Source: an uncultured Prevotellaceae bacterium
GTDB lineage: Bacteria > Bacteroidota > Bacteroidia > Bacteroidales > Bacteroidaceae
Assembly (NCBI GenBank): GCA_902776545.1
Contig: CACYQO010000045.1
Location: forward strand, 1-64,000
DNA length: 64,000 nucleotides
Reading direction: 5' to 3'
Shown: one piece after another, positions 1 to 8,085 of the stretch
Layout: each line of letters begins with the position of its first letter
Numbering within the stretch: position 1 is the first letter of the stretch
Notes under the pieces: generated by a model
What the model was told of the DNA's origin: nothing
The model's input: the letters and a program-made list of their open reading frames with translations, nothing else
Databases searched by the model: none
Position numbers and translations under genes: made by a program

Positions 1-4
1 TATT

Positions 5-1543
5 ATGGCACAAGAAGATGTATTTAAGAAGATCGTGAGCCACTGTAAGGAGTACGGTTTCGTGTTCCCTTCAAGTGAGATTTACGACGGTTTGGGCGCT
101 GTGTACGACTACGGTCAGAACGGCGTGGAGTTGAAGAATAATATCAAACAGTATTGGTGGAAGGCCATGACGATGCTGCACGAGAACATCGTGGGTATCG
201 ACTCGGCTATCTTCATGCACCCGACGATATGGAAGGCCTCCGGACACGTGGATGCCTTCAACGATCCCCTCATCGACAACCGCGACTCGAAGAAGCGCTA
301 TCGTGCCGATGTGCTGATCGAGGACCAGATTGCGAAGTACGACGAGAAGATCCAGAAGGAAGTGGAGAAGGCCCGCAAGCGTTTCGGCGACTCGTTCGAT
401 GAGGCTAAGTATTTGGAGACTTCGGAGCGCGTGAAGGAGACGAAGGAGAAGCGCGACGCCCTCCACGCCCGTTATGCGGCTGCCATGCAGGGTCCGGATC
501 TCGACGAGCTGAAGCAGATCATCCTCGACGAGGAGATCGTCTGCCCCATCAGCGGCACCAGGAACTGGACGGATGTGCGTCAGTTCAACCTGATGTTCTC
601 TACGGAGATGGGTGCCTCGGCAGATGCTTCGATGAAGATATACCTGCGTCCAGAGACGGCTCAGGGTATCTTCGTGAACTACCTGAATGTGCAGAAGACT
701 GGCCGCATGAAGATCCCCTTCGGCATCGCCCAGATCGGTAAGGCGTTCCGTAACGAGATCGTCGCCCGTCAGTTCATCTTCCGTATGAGGGAGTTCGAGC
801 AGATGGAGATGCAGTTCTTCGTACAGCCCGGCACGGAGCTGGAGTGGTTCCCGAAGTGGAAGGAGACGCGTATGAAGTGGCACCAGGCTCTGGGCTTCGG
901 CGCTGAGAACTACCGTTTCCACGACCACGACAAGTTAGCTCACTATGCCAACGCCGCTACCGACATCGAGTTCAAGATGCCGTTCGGCTTCAAGGAGGTG
1001 GAGGGTATCCACAGCCGCACGAACTTCGACTTGTCGCAGCACGAGAAATACTCCGGCAAGAGCATCAAGTACTTCGATCCTCAGACCAACGAGAGCTACA
1101 CGCCGTACGTCATCGAGACGTCAATCGGTGTGGACCGTATGTTCCTGAGCATCATGTGTCACGCCTTCGAGGAGGAGAAGCTGGAGAACGGCGAGACCCG
1201 CGTGGTGCTGAAACTGCCTGCAGCCCTGGCTCCTGTGAAGTGTGCTGTGATGCCGCTGGTGAAGAAGGACGGTCTGCCCGAGAAGGCCCGTGAGATCATC
1301 GACCAGCTGAAGTTTCACTTCAACTGCCAGTACGATGAGAAAGACTCTATTGGCAAGCGCTATCGTCGTCAGGATGCCATCGGCACGCCGTATTGCGTCA
1401 CCGTCGACCACGACACGCTGAACGACGGCTGCGTCACCTTGCGTTTCCGCGATACGATGGAGCAGGAGCGTGTGGCCATCAGCGAGCTTAACGGCATCAT
1501 CGAGGATAAGGTGAGCATCGCCTCGCTTCTGAAGAAGCTTTAA
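5..1543 (+). CDS. glyS: Glycyl-tRNA synthetase, alpha2 (single-chain) type
   Basis: Charges tRNA-Gly with glycine in the cytoplasm; class II synthetase of the homodimeric type found in Bacteroidetes, eukaryotes and archaea rather than the alpha2beta2 bacterial type. The 512-residue length is normal. Motif 2 (FRNEIVARQ, about residue 249) and motif 3 (GVDRMFL, about residue 375) are visible. A C-terminal anticodon-binding domain runs from about residue 405 to the end (GKRYRRQDAIGTP, CVTLRFRDT). The start is the ATG at base 5; its promoter and ribosome-binding site lie outside the window. The TAA stop overlaps the first bases of a short-unit array that continues into the next gene. Function is secure. 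Confidence 0.96.
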   Translation: MAQEDVFKKIVSHCKEYGFVFPSSEIYDGLGAVYDYGQNGVELKNNIKQYWWKAMTMLHENIVGIDSAIFMHPTIWKASGHVDAFNDPLIDNRDSKKRYRADVLIEDQIAKYDEKIQKEVEKARKRFGDSFDEAKYLETSERVKETKEKRDALHARYAAAMQGPDLDELKQIILDEEIVCPISGTRNWTDVRQFNLMFSTEMGASADASMKIYLRPETAQGIFVNYLNVQKTGRMKIPFGIAQIGKAFRNEIVARQFIFRMREFEQMEMQFFVQPGTELEWFPKWKETRMKWHQALGFGAENYRFHDHDKLAHYANAATDIEFKMPFGFKEVEGIHSRTNFDLSQHEKYSGKSIKYFDPQTNESYTPYVIETSIGVDRMFLSIMCHAFEEEKLENGETRVVLKLPAALAPVKCAVMPLVKKDGLPEKAREIIDQLKFHFNCQYDEKDSIGKRYRRQDAIGTPYCVTVDHDTLNDGCVTLRFRDTMEQERVAISELNGIIEDKVSIASLLKKL

Positions 1544-1656
1544 AGGTGAAAAGGTGAAACATTGAAAGGTGGAAAAATGAGTATGAGGCATATATTGAGA
1601 AAAGGGGTGATAGGTGTTTCACTTTTTCACCTTTTCACCCTTTCACTTTTACTATT
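1542..1656. repeat. Short-unit array hairpin spanning the FKBP-gene start
   Basis: Units of the type AAAGGTGAAAAGGTGAAAC begin inside the glyS stop codon (1542-1560). A reverse-complement block lies at 1616-1656. The two 19-nt arms at 1542-1560 and 1616-1634 pair with one mismatch and enclose the start codon of the downstream lipoprotein gene. The right arm is translated as the hydrophobic core of its signal peptide. Confidence 0.8.
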
Positions 1657-2209
1657 CACATCTTGCTCTGAGGAGAACAACGAAGAGGACGAGTATGCCA
1701 ACTGGCAGGAGCGCAACGACGCACAGATAGACCAGTGGGCAGCGGGAGCCAGCAACGGTATGTATCGCAAGATCCTGACCTTTGCCAAGAACGAGTCGGC
1801 ATCGGGTCTGACGAACAGCGACTATATCTATGTGGAAGAAGTGGAGAAGGGCAGCGGCACGGAGAGTCCCATCTATACGGACAACGTGCGTGTGGCCTAT
1901 CGTGGACGTTACATCCCGACCACGAGCTATCCCGAAGGCTATGTGTTCGACCAGACATTCGTCGGCGACTTCTCCTGGGATACAGCGGATATGGCAGACG
2001 TGACTACGTATGGTGTAGTGGAGGGTTTCTGCACTGCCCTGATGCACATGCACAAGGGAGACCGCTGGATCGTGCATATCCCCTACAAGTTGGGCTATGG
2101 CACCTCGACGTCTTCGGGCATCCGTGCTTATAGCAACCTGACGTTCGATATCGCCATGTTGGAGTTCTGGCCTCAGAATGAGGAAATAGAAATATTCAAG
2201 AGCCGATAG
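1577..2209 (+). CDS. FKBP-type peptidyl-prolyl isomerase, lipoprotein
   Basis: Predicted lipid-anchored prolyl isomerase of the cell envelope. ATG 1577 gives about 210 residues; an in-frame TTG at 1562 lies in the repeat array and is less likely, and ATG 1583 is an alternative. A lipoprotein signal ends in LLLFTSC with the lipidated Cys at residue 30. An FKBP fold is seen from about residue 90 (TDNVRVAYRGRYI, VFDQTF, GVVEGFCTALMHMHKGDRW, VHIPYKLGYG), with the usual spacing of FKBP strands and the GxxxGxxxM-like turn. The hydrophobic signal core is translated from a reverse-complement copy of the upstream short-unit array, which is unusual. Substrate unknown. It follows glyS by 33 bases and may be co-transcribed. 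Confidence 0.85.
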   Translation: MSMRHILRKGVIGVSLFHLFTLSLLLFTSCSEENNEEDEYANWQERNDAQIDQWAAGASNGMYRKILTFAKNESASGLTNSDYIYVEEVEKGSGTESPIYTDNVRVAYRGRYIPTTSYPEGYVFDQTFVGDFSWDTADMADVTTYGVVEGFCTALMHMHKGDRWIVHIPYKLGYGTSTSSGIRAYSNLTFDIAMLEFWPQNEEIEIFKSR

Positions 2210-2220
2210 CTTTTTGGGCT

Positions 2221-3027
2221 ATGCAAAAGTATGCTGACTATATCCGAAGAATAGAGATCGACTCGCTCTGGAGCGGGAAGAAACACGTGGTGTGGGAACT
2301 GAACCGTCAGGTGAATATCCTAAGCGGCATCAACGGTGTGGGCAAGAGCACCATCCTCAACAAGATCATCAAGAGTGTGAACACTAACGGCGACATCATC
2401 AACCACCTGTTGAAGGGGGTGCATATCGATGTGGAGCCTGCCGATGCCACGCATATCCGCTTCGACATCATCCGTTCGCTCGACTCTCCCATGCTCGACA
2501 ATGAGACGTTGAACATGGTCGATACCCGTATCCGTTCGGCGCTTGACTTCCAGCTCTTCCACCTGCAGCGGAAGTACCTCGACTATCAGGTGAACATCGG
2601 CAACCGCATCATCGAGCAGTTGCAGCAGGGGCATGCCGATGCCGCCCAGCAGCTGTCACAGAAGAAAAGCCGCTTCCAAGATATCATCGACGATCTGTTC
2701 ACAGAAACGGGCAAGACGATCGTCAGGACGGAGAACGAGATACGGTTCTCGCAGATCGGCGAGACGCTGGTGCCCTATCAGCTGTCGAGCGGCGAGAAGC
2801 AGATCCTGGCTATTCTGCTCACCGTGCTGGTGGAGGATAACCAGCCCTACGTGCTCTTCATGGATGAACCCGAAGTGTCGCTCCATATCGAGTGGCAGAA
2901 GCGCATCATCGACCTCTGTCTGGAACTGAATCCGAATGTGCAGATCATCCTGACCACACACTCACCTGCAGTCGTCATGAACGGCTGGGTCGATGCCGTA
3001 ACGGAAGTCACGGATATAACTGTATAA
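2221..3027 (+). CDS. AAA/ABC-type ATPase (OLD/AriA-like)
   Basis: A 268-residue ATPase with Walker A GINGVGKST (residues 36-44), an ABC-type signature LSSGEKQ (about 188-194), Walker B VLFMDEPEVSLH (about 211-222) and a switch His in TTHSPAVV. This layout is that of the SMC/RecF/OLD-type AAA_15/AAA_21 ATPases. The region between Walker A and the signature is short, so there is no long coiled coil. It starts 11 bases after the FKBP gene and is followed at once by a DUF4435 gene. By analogy with PARIS (AriA ATPase plus AriB DUF4435 nuclease) and OLD nucleases, the ATPase may sense or regulate and the partner may cut; this is inference. A housekeeping role is equally possible because the flanking genes are core genes. 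Confidence 0.82.
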   Translation: MQKYADYIRRIEIDSLWSGKKHVVWELNRQVNILSGINGVGKSTILNKIIKSVNTNGDIINHLLKGVHIDVEPADATHIRFDIIRSLDSPMLDNETLNMVDTRIRSALDFQLFHLQRKYLDYQVNIGNRIIEQLQQGHADAAQQLSQKKSRFQDIIDDLFTETGKTIVRTENEIRFSQIGETLVPYQLSSGEKQILAILLTVLVEDNQPYVLFMDEPEVSLHIEWQKRIIDLCLELNPNVQIILTTHSPAVVMNGWVDAVTEVTDITV

Positions 3028-3033
3028 ATTTAG

Positions 3034-3096
3034 CAATGGACTACACGACTTAACGACAGAATAGAGTCCTATAGTCCTGTAGTCCTTTGCAAAAAG
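3034..3096. repeat. GGACTACAGGACT-type hairpin array, copy 1
   Basis: The left arm has GGACTACACGACT; the right arm repeats AGTCCT(A/G)TAGTCC and ends in TTTGCAAAAAG. The same organisation recurs at 14458-14529 and 19966-20051. It fills the gap between the ATPase and its DUF4435 partner. The TTG in TTTGCAAAAAG opens an in-frame but probably false start for the next gene. Confidence 0.8.
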
Positions 3097-3104
3097 ATGA
3101 ATTG

Positions 3105-4103
3105 ATGGCTAACCGACTGAAGGATAATCTGAATAGCAGGTACTTAGAGGCGGCGAATGCGCTGACATCGAAGAAGGCGAGGCATAGGATTGTGGCCTAT
3201 GTCGAGAGTTATGATGATATATACTTCTGGCGGACGGTACTCTCAGAGTTTGAGAACGACAAGCGCTATTTCGAGGTGATGCTGCCGTCGAAGGGTAACC
3301 TCACCCGTGGAAAGAAGTCGGTGCTGATGAACTTCCTCAAGGGGGAGCCGTTGGGTAGGGATATGATTGCCTGTGTGGATGCCGACTACGACTATCTGTT
3401 GCAGGGTGTAACCCATTCGTCACAGCAGGTGCTGGATAGTCCGTATGTGTTCCATACTTATGTCTATGCCATCGAGAACTTCCAGTGTTATGCGCCGTCG
3501 CTCCATAATGTCTGCGTCTCCGTGACACTCAACGATCATCGTATCTTCGACTTCCGTGAGTATTTCAGACTGTTCTCAGAGGCCATCTTCCCGCTGTTCG
3601 TCTGGTCAATTATGATGTATCGCAACGGCAACTATCCGAAGTTCACCATCACGGACTTTAACCGCATCGCCGATCCCGGAGGTTTCAACGTGATGTCTCC
3701 TGGGCCGTCGATAGAGAACGTGAAGCGTAAGGTGCATACTAAGATCAACGAACTGCAACGCCAGTATCCCGATGCCAAGGAGGAATATTTGGCCACGAAG
3801 GACAGTATCAAGGCACTGGGTGTGACGCCGCAGACCACTTATTTATATATACAGGGGCATCATCTGTTTGACACCGTTGTGTCGCCGATGCTCTCGAAGG
3901 TGTGTAACCTGCTGCGACAGGAACGGCAGACGGAGATCAACCGTGCCAGAGCTCATCAGACACAGAAGCAGAATGAGATGACCTGCTACGAGAACTCGTT
4001 GCAGGACATCAAGGTGATGCTCAAGAAGAATAGTGGCTATATGGGCTCAGAGCAGTTCCGCCGCGTGCAAGATGATATCCGTGCGTATTTAGGAGGCGCT
4101 TGA
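3105..4103 (+). CDS. DUF4435 protein, TOPRIM-like (AriB-like) partner of the ATPase
   Basis: About 332 residues from ATG 3105; a TTG 18 bases earlier sits in the repeat array. The N-terminal half fits DUF4435. It has an acidic residue in VAYVESYDD (Glu34) and a DADYD cluster (Asp92, 94, 96), the spacing expected of a TOPRIM metal site. A C-terminal helical, charged stretch begins at about residue 270. In PARIS systems the DUF4435 protein (AriB) is the toxic nuclease released by its ATPase. Here the pair is compact, without other defence genes, and lies between glyS/FKBP and manA. No nuclease activity can be proved from sequence. Repeat elements flank the gene on both sides, so it is physically bracketed as a cassette. 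Confidence 0.78.
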   Translation: MANRLKDNLNSRYLEAANALTSKKARHRIVAYVESYDDIYFWRTVLSEFENDKRYFEVMLPSKGNLTRGKKSVLMNFLKGEPLGRDMIACVDADYDYLLQGVTHSSQQVLDSPYVFHTYVYAIENFQCYAPSLHNVCVSVTLNDHRIFDFREYFRLFSEAIFPLFVWSIMMYRNGNYPKFTITDFNRIADPGGFNVMSPGPSIENVKRKVHTKINELQRQYPDAKEEYLATKDSIKALGVTPQTTYLYIQGHHLFDTVVSPMLSKVCNLLRQERQTEINRARAHQTQKQNEMTCYENSLQDIKVMLKKNSGYMGSEQFRRVQDDIRAYLGGA

Positions 4104-4236
4104 TTCTCCCCCTAGGTTCTTTGCAAAGCAAAGCGGCAAAGCCGAGCGAGGGGGAGATAGAGGGGGTCTGAATAAAGGATAACTCTACGCTTGTTCAGAC
4201 CACCCCTGACCCCTCCTAACTTAGGAGGGGAAGGGA
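4104..4236. repeat. CCCCTCC/GGAGGGG palindromic element, copy 1
   Basis: Fills the convergent gap between the DUF4435 gene and manA. It has a left stem around CTCCCCCTAGG...GAGGGGGAG, a GGTCTGAA box, a spacer, the inverse box TTCAGACCACCCC, and a right stem CCCCTCCTAACTTAGGAGGGG-like ending just before the manA stop. Other full copies lie at 14925-15063, 22712-22880 and 31523-31703. It may also act as a bidirectional terminator. Confidence 0.85.
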
Positions 4237-5193
4237 TTACACATAGGTCTCCAGGAACTTGACGGTGCCTTCGACCTTGACTTCCTTCGTTGTGGCTGGA
4301 AGGAGGACGGTGTCACCCATGTGGAACGGCATCTCTTCACCTTCACAGATGAGCTTCCCCTCTCCCTTGACGGCTATCAGAATGACAAACGAATCAAGTT
4401 CGGTGTAGTCGAGTGTCATCGGCTCCGTCAGGTCATAGACAGCTGTAGTGAAGTAGGGGCAGCTAACTACCTGAACCCCTTCGTTCTGCTTCAGCTCGTA
4501 GGCTGTGCGGTAGTCGGGCAGCACGTGATAGTCGATGCTCTCGGCAGCCTCTTTGGTGTGCAGCTCGCGGTAGTTGCCGTTCTTGTCCTTACGCTTGTAA
4601 TCGTAGATACGGTAGGTGACGTCGGAGGTCTGCTGGATCTCTGCCACGAAACTCCCTGAACCGATGGCGTGGATACGCCCTGCGGGAATGAAGAAGACAT
4701 CGCCCTCGCTTACCTCGTAACGGGCCAGGGCATCGGTAATGGTGTCATTCTCCACCATCGCCTTATACTGCTCAGGGGTGATCTGCTGCTTCAGTCCGTT
4801 ATACAGAAATGCTCCTGGGGCTGAGGGGAAGACATACCACATCTCCGTCTTTCCACGGGGTTTGCCCTGACGGTGGGCCACCTCGTCGTTGGGGTGTACC
4901 TGTATCGAGAGGTCTTTCTGGGCATCGATGAACTTGATGAGCAACGGGAACTCATCGCCGAAGCGTTCGTAATTCTCCTGTCCTACGAGCAGGCCTTTCT
5001 GCTCACGCACCAGCTGGTTGAGACTCTTGCCTTTCTGCGGACCGTTGGCGACGATGGTCTCGCTGCCGCTGACACCGGAAATCTCCCAGCTCTCGCCGAC
5101 ATGGTCCTGGCTGGCGTTCAGTTGTTTGAAGGGGATGATCTTGTCGCCTCCCCAAAGTGTTTGTTTTAATAATGGTTCAAATATATACATCAT
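4237..5193 (-). CDS. manA: Mannose-6-phosphate isomerase, class I short form
   Basis: Interconverts mannose-6-phosphate and fructose-6-phosphate in the cytoplasm, feeding GDP-mannose synthesis or mannose use. The 318-residue length is that of the short, cupin-type isomerases. Zinc-ligand motifs are visible: IQVHPND (His about 100), KTEMWYV (Glu) and GRIHAIG (His). A C-terminal cupin-like domain ends FLETYV. Two adjacent ATG codons (5193 and 5190) are possible starts. It is the last gene of the leftward dxs-trkA-trkH-manA cluster and is separated from trkH by a 45-base short-unit array. Confidence 0.94.
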   Translation of the reverse strand: MMYIFEPLLKQTLWGGDKIIPFKQLNASQDHVGESWEISGVSGSETIVANGPQKGKSLNQLVREQKGLLVGQENYERFGDEFPLLIKFIDAQKDLSIQVHPNDEVAHRQGKPRGKTEMWYVFPSAPGAFLYNGLKQQITPEQYKAMVENDTITDALARYEVSEGDVFFIPAGRIHAIGSGSFVAEIQQTSDVTYRIYDYKRKDKNGNYRELHTKEAAESIDYHVLPDYRTAYELKQNEGVQVVSCPYFTTAVYDLTEPMTLDYTELDSFVILIAVKGEGKLICEGEEMPFHMGDTVLLPATTKEVKVEGTVKFLETYV

Positions 5194-5196
5194 CTA

Positions 5197-5238
5197 TAGT
5201 AGTTTTACCTTTTTATTTTTTTACCTTTTTACCTTTCC
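5197..5238. repeat. GGTAAAAAGGTAAA array between trkH and manA
   Basis: Read on the minus strand, the whole trkH-manA spacer is made of AAAGGTAAAAAGGTAAAAAA-type units. It is the same family as the array at 41966-42023. It carries frequent in-frame TAA triplets. Confidence 0.75.
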
Positions 5239-6696
5239 TCAGTTTTCTTTCCAGTAGCTCCTTGTGAAGAGCACCAGCACCGTCATGATCTCCAGACGTC
5301 CCATGAGCATCAGCGGACAGAGCGTCCATTTCACGAAGTCTGGCATCCCTGACCATGAGATGTTCGCTCCGATGTCCGTACTCAATGAGGGGCCGATATT
5401 GCTGACGCAGCTCAGGGCGATGACGATGCTGTTGATCATATCGATGCTCGAGAGGAGCATGATGCCTGCGGTGGCGAGAATCATCAGTATGAAGAGCGTG
5501 AAGAAGGAGAACAGGGCTACTATCCTGGCCTGTGGCACGCTCTGGCCGTTGATCCTCACGGGCAGCACGGCGTTGGGGTGGAGGATCTGACGGAAGTTGT
5601 TGCGGAGTGACTTCAGCGTCATCACCGCACGGATGCATTTGAATCCGCCGCTGGTACTGCCGGCACAGCCACCCACGAACATTAGGGCACCGAGGATGAT
5701 CCACGTGATATGGTGCCACTGTGCCACGTCGTCGTTGAACATGCCTGTGGTAGTCATGAACGACACCACATGGAACAGGCTGCTGCGGATGGCAGACTCC
5801 AGATCATAGCCTGACTGGAAGTAGAGTACGGTGGCGATGCCTGCTGACGACAGCAGCAGGATGCAGATATAGAACTTGAATTCCGAGTTCTTGAACAGTT
5901 CGGCAAACTTTGCCTTGAATATTGAGGCATAGAGTAACGTGAAGTTGATGCCTGCCAGGAACTGGAAGACGATGGCGATATAGTCGATGGCGGGATCGTG
6001 GAAGAATGCCAGCGAGTCGTTGTGGATAGCAAAACCGCCCGTGGCCGTGGTCGTCATTGAATAGTTCGTGGCGTCGAACCAGTCCATGCCTGCCAGCCAG
6101 AAGGCAATGCCGCAATCAATGGTCAGCAGCAGATAGATAGACCAGATCCACTTCGCCGTAGTCGTCAGCCTCGGGTGCATCTTCGCCTTCACGGGGCCCG
6201 TTGCCTCGGCGGCAAATACCTTTACACTTCCTCCCACCAGCGACGGCAGGATGGCGATGGTGAAGAAGACGATTCCCAAACCGCCGATCCACTGCATGAG
6301 CGACCGCCAGAACAGGATACCGTGGGGCAATACCTCCACATCGTCGATGATTGTGGCACCCGTCGTGGTGAAGCCAGACATCGTCTCGAAGTAGGCATCG
6401 GTGATATTGGTGATGCTACCATGGATGAGGAAGGGAAACATGCCAAAGAAAGAGAAGATGACCCAGACGGCTGTCACCAGCAGGAAGGCGTCTTTTCGGC
6501 TCAGCATGTTCTCGGCGTTCCGTCCCAACAGCAGGAAGAGGAATCCGCTTCCGAACGTAATCAGCAGCGACATCAGAAAGGCTATCTGGTCTTCCTCGTG
6601 GAAGTAGAAAGCTATCGCAGCGCACCAGGTCATGAAGAAGGCCTCGATGAACAACAGCGAACCGATGATCTTGCTGATGATGCGGAAGTTGATCAT
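5239..6696 (-). CDS. trkH: Trk-type potassium transporter, membrane subunit
   Basis: Potassium-translocating inner-membrane subunit. The 485 residues carry many hydrophobic segments and the repeated P-loop filter regions of the TrkH/KtrB family, for example MSGFTTTGATI (about residue 105), TTTATGGFA, MTTTGMF and SCVSNIGPS. The gene ends three bases before trkA (trkA stop region 6700), so the two are translated together and form a matched channel and gating ring. Start is ATG at 6696. Nothing is missing compared with family members. Confidence 0.94.
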   Translation of the reverse strand: MINFRIISKIIGSLLFIEAFFMTWCAAIAFYFHEEDQIAFLMSLLITFGSGFLFLLLGRNAENMLSRKDAFLLVTAVWVIFSFFGMFPFLIHGSITNITDAYFETMSGFTTTGATIIDDVEVLPHGILFWRSLMQWIGGLGIVFFTIAILPSLVGGSVKVFAAEATGPVKAKMHPRLTTTAKWIWSIYLLLTIDCGIAFWLAGMDWFDATNYSMTTTATGGFAIHNDSLAFFHDPAIDYIAIVFQFLAGINFTLLYASIFKAKFAELFKNSEFKFYICILLLSSAGIATVLYFQSGYDLESAIRSSLFHVVSFMTTTGMFNDDVAQWHHITWIILGALMFVGGCAGSTSGGFKCIRAVMTLKSLRNNFRQILHPNAVLPVRINGQSVPQARIVALFSFFTLFILMILATAGIMLLSSIDMINSIVIALSCVSNIGPSLSTDIGANISWSGMPDFVKWTLCPLMLMGRLEIMTVLVLFTRSYWKEN

Positions 6697-6699
6697 ATC

Positions 6700-8055
6700 T
6701 TAAAAGAGCGACGATTTCTTGAAGAGTTTCTCGATTTGATTGATATTCTGTTCGTGGCAGAACACCATCACGCAGTCGCCTGCCTGAATCTGGGAGTTAC
6801 CGTTGACGAGCATGCCGTTGCCGTTGCGTACCAGTCCGCCGATGGTGGCACCGAAGGGCAGTCCTAAGTCCTTCACGGGCTTCTTCGTCACCTTCGATCC
6901 TTCGGCAGCCGTAAACTCCGCCACGTCAGCCTCCACGAGCATCAGCGAGCGCAGGTTATCGACGTCTGCCTCAAGCATCATTTGGAAGATGTGGCTGGCG
7001 GCGATGGTCTTCTTGTTGATGATCGTACCGATGTCCAGTTCTTCGGCCATACTCACGTAGTCGAGGTTTTCGACCATCGCAACGGTCTTGCGCACGCCAA
7101 GCTTCTTCGCCGTCAGACAGGCGAGGATATTGGTCTCGGCATTACCTGTCAGCGCCACGAAGGCCTGGGTATGGCGGATGCCTTCTTCCTCAAGCAGTCC
7201 GAGGTCGCGGCCGTCACCGTGGATCACCATCGCATCCTCGCGCTCGAAAAATTCATTGAGCTTCTCACAACGCTGGGCGTCCTTCTCGATGATCTTCAGA
7301 TTCATATAGTTAGGGATGGTGAGGGCTGCACGGACAGCCGATTTGCCACCACCCATGATGATCACGTTCTTCACGTCGGCATAGTGCTCCTTGCCCACGA
7401 TCTTACGGATATAGGGGATGTACTCCTTGGTGGTCATGAAATAGACGAGGTCGTTGACGCGCAGTTCGTCGAGACCACCGGGAATAAGCGTGTCGCCGCC
7501 ACGTTTGATGGCTACGATATGATAGGGGTCATCAGGACCGCAGAGGTCTTTCAGCGGCTGATTCAGAATTTCTGCCGTCTCACGGAGCTTCACGCCCAAA
7601 AGGATGAGGGCGCCGCCATGGACGTCCCACCGCTGGCGCACCCACGACAGCTTCAGACTGTTCGTGATGTCCGTCGCCACTAAGACTTCGGGATAGATGA
7701 GGGAGTCGATGCCCAGGTTCTTGAAGAACGGCTGCAGATCCTGCGACAGATATTCGTAGTTGTCGATGCGGGCCACGGTCTTCTTCGCTCCCATGGCATG
7801 GGCGAGGATACAGGCATTCATGTTGATGCTCTCCTCAGGTGTCACGCCGACGAAGAGGTCGGCGTTCTGTGCCCCGGCCTCCTTCAGGGCCTTGATGCTG
7901 GTGGGTGATGCCTGATAGGTCATCACGTCATATTCGCTGAGCGCAGCCAACCGTTCCTCATTGTCGTCGATGAGCACACAGTCCTGATGGCCTCTTGACA
8001 ATAGCTTCGACAAGTGAGTTCCTACGGCACCTGCACCGACAATGACTATCTTCAT
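6700..8055 (-). CDS. trkA: Trk system potassium uptake regulatory protein (RCK ring)
   Basis: Cytoplasmic NAD-binding gating subunit for TrkH. The 451 residues form two tandem RCK_N/RCK_C units. The first Rossmann motif is VIVGAGAVG (residues 4-12) and the second VIIMGGGKSA (about residue 232). Each is followed by a ligand-binding RCK_C module (about 145-220 and 370-450). It lies directly upstream of trkH with a 3-base gap. The 25-base gap from dxs is made entirely of a GAAAAGTGAT array, so there is no room for a separate promoter and co-transcription with dxs is likely. Confidence 0.95.
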   Translation of the reverse strand: MKIVIVGAGAVGTHLSKLLSRGHQDCVLIDDNEERLAALSEYDVMTYQASPTSIKALKEAGAQNADLFVGVTPEESINMNACILAHAMGAKKTVARIDNYEYLSQDLQPFFKNLGIDSLIYPEVLVATDITNSLKLSWVRQRWDVHGGALILLGVKLRETAEILNQPLKDLCGPDDPYHIVAIKRGGDTLIPGGLDELRVNDLVYFMTTKEYIPYIRKIVGKEHYADVKNVIIMGGGKSAVRAALTIPNYMNLKIIEKDAQRCEKLNEFFEREDAMVIHGDGRDLGLLEEEGIRHTQAFVALTGNAETNILACLTAKKLGVRKTVAMVENLDYVSMAEELDIGTIINKKTIAASHIFQMMLEADVDNLRSLMLVEADVAEFTAAEGSKVTKKPVKDLGLPFGATIGGLVRNGNGMLVNGNSQIQAGDCVMVFCHEQNINQIEKLFKKSSLF

Positions 8056-8085
8056 ATTTCACTTTTCACTTATCACTTTTCACTT
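8056..8085. repeat. AAGTGAAAAGTGA array between dxs and trkA
   Basis: On the minus strand the dxs stop (TGA) is followed by GAAAAGTGATAAGTGAAAAG-type units right up to the trkA ATG. No Shine-Dalgarno-like sequence stands apart from the array. Confidence 0.75.

Noticed and set aside
3087..3104. Upstream TTG start for the DUF4435 gene, and similar TTG/GTG starts for gcvH, purN, sov, FKBP and dacB
   Set aside because: All these alternative starts lie inside short-unit array arms (for example TTTGCAAAAAG), with a normal ATG soon after.
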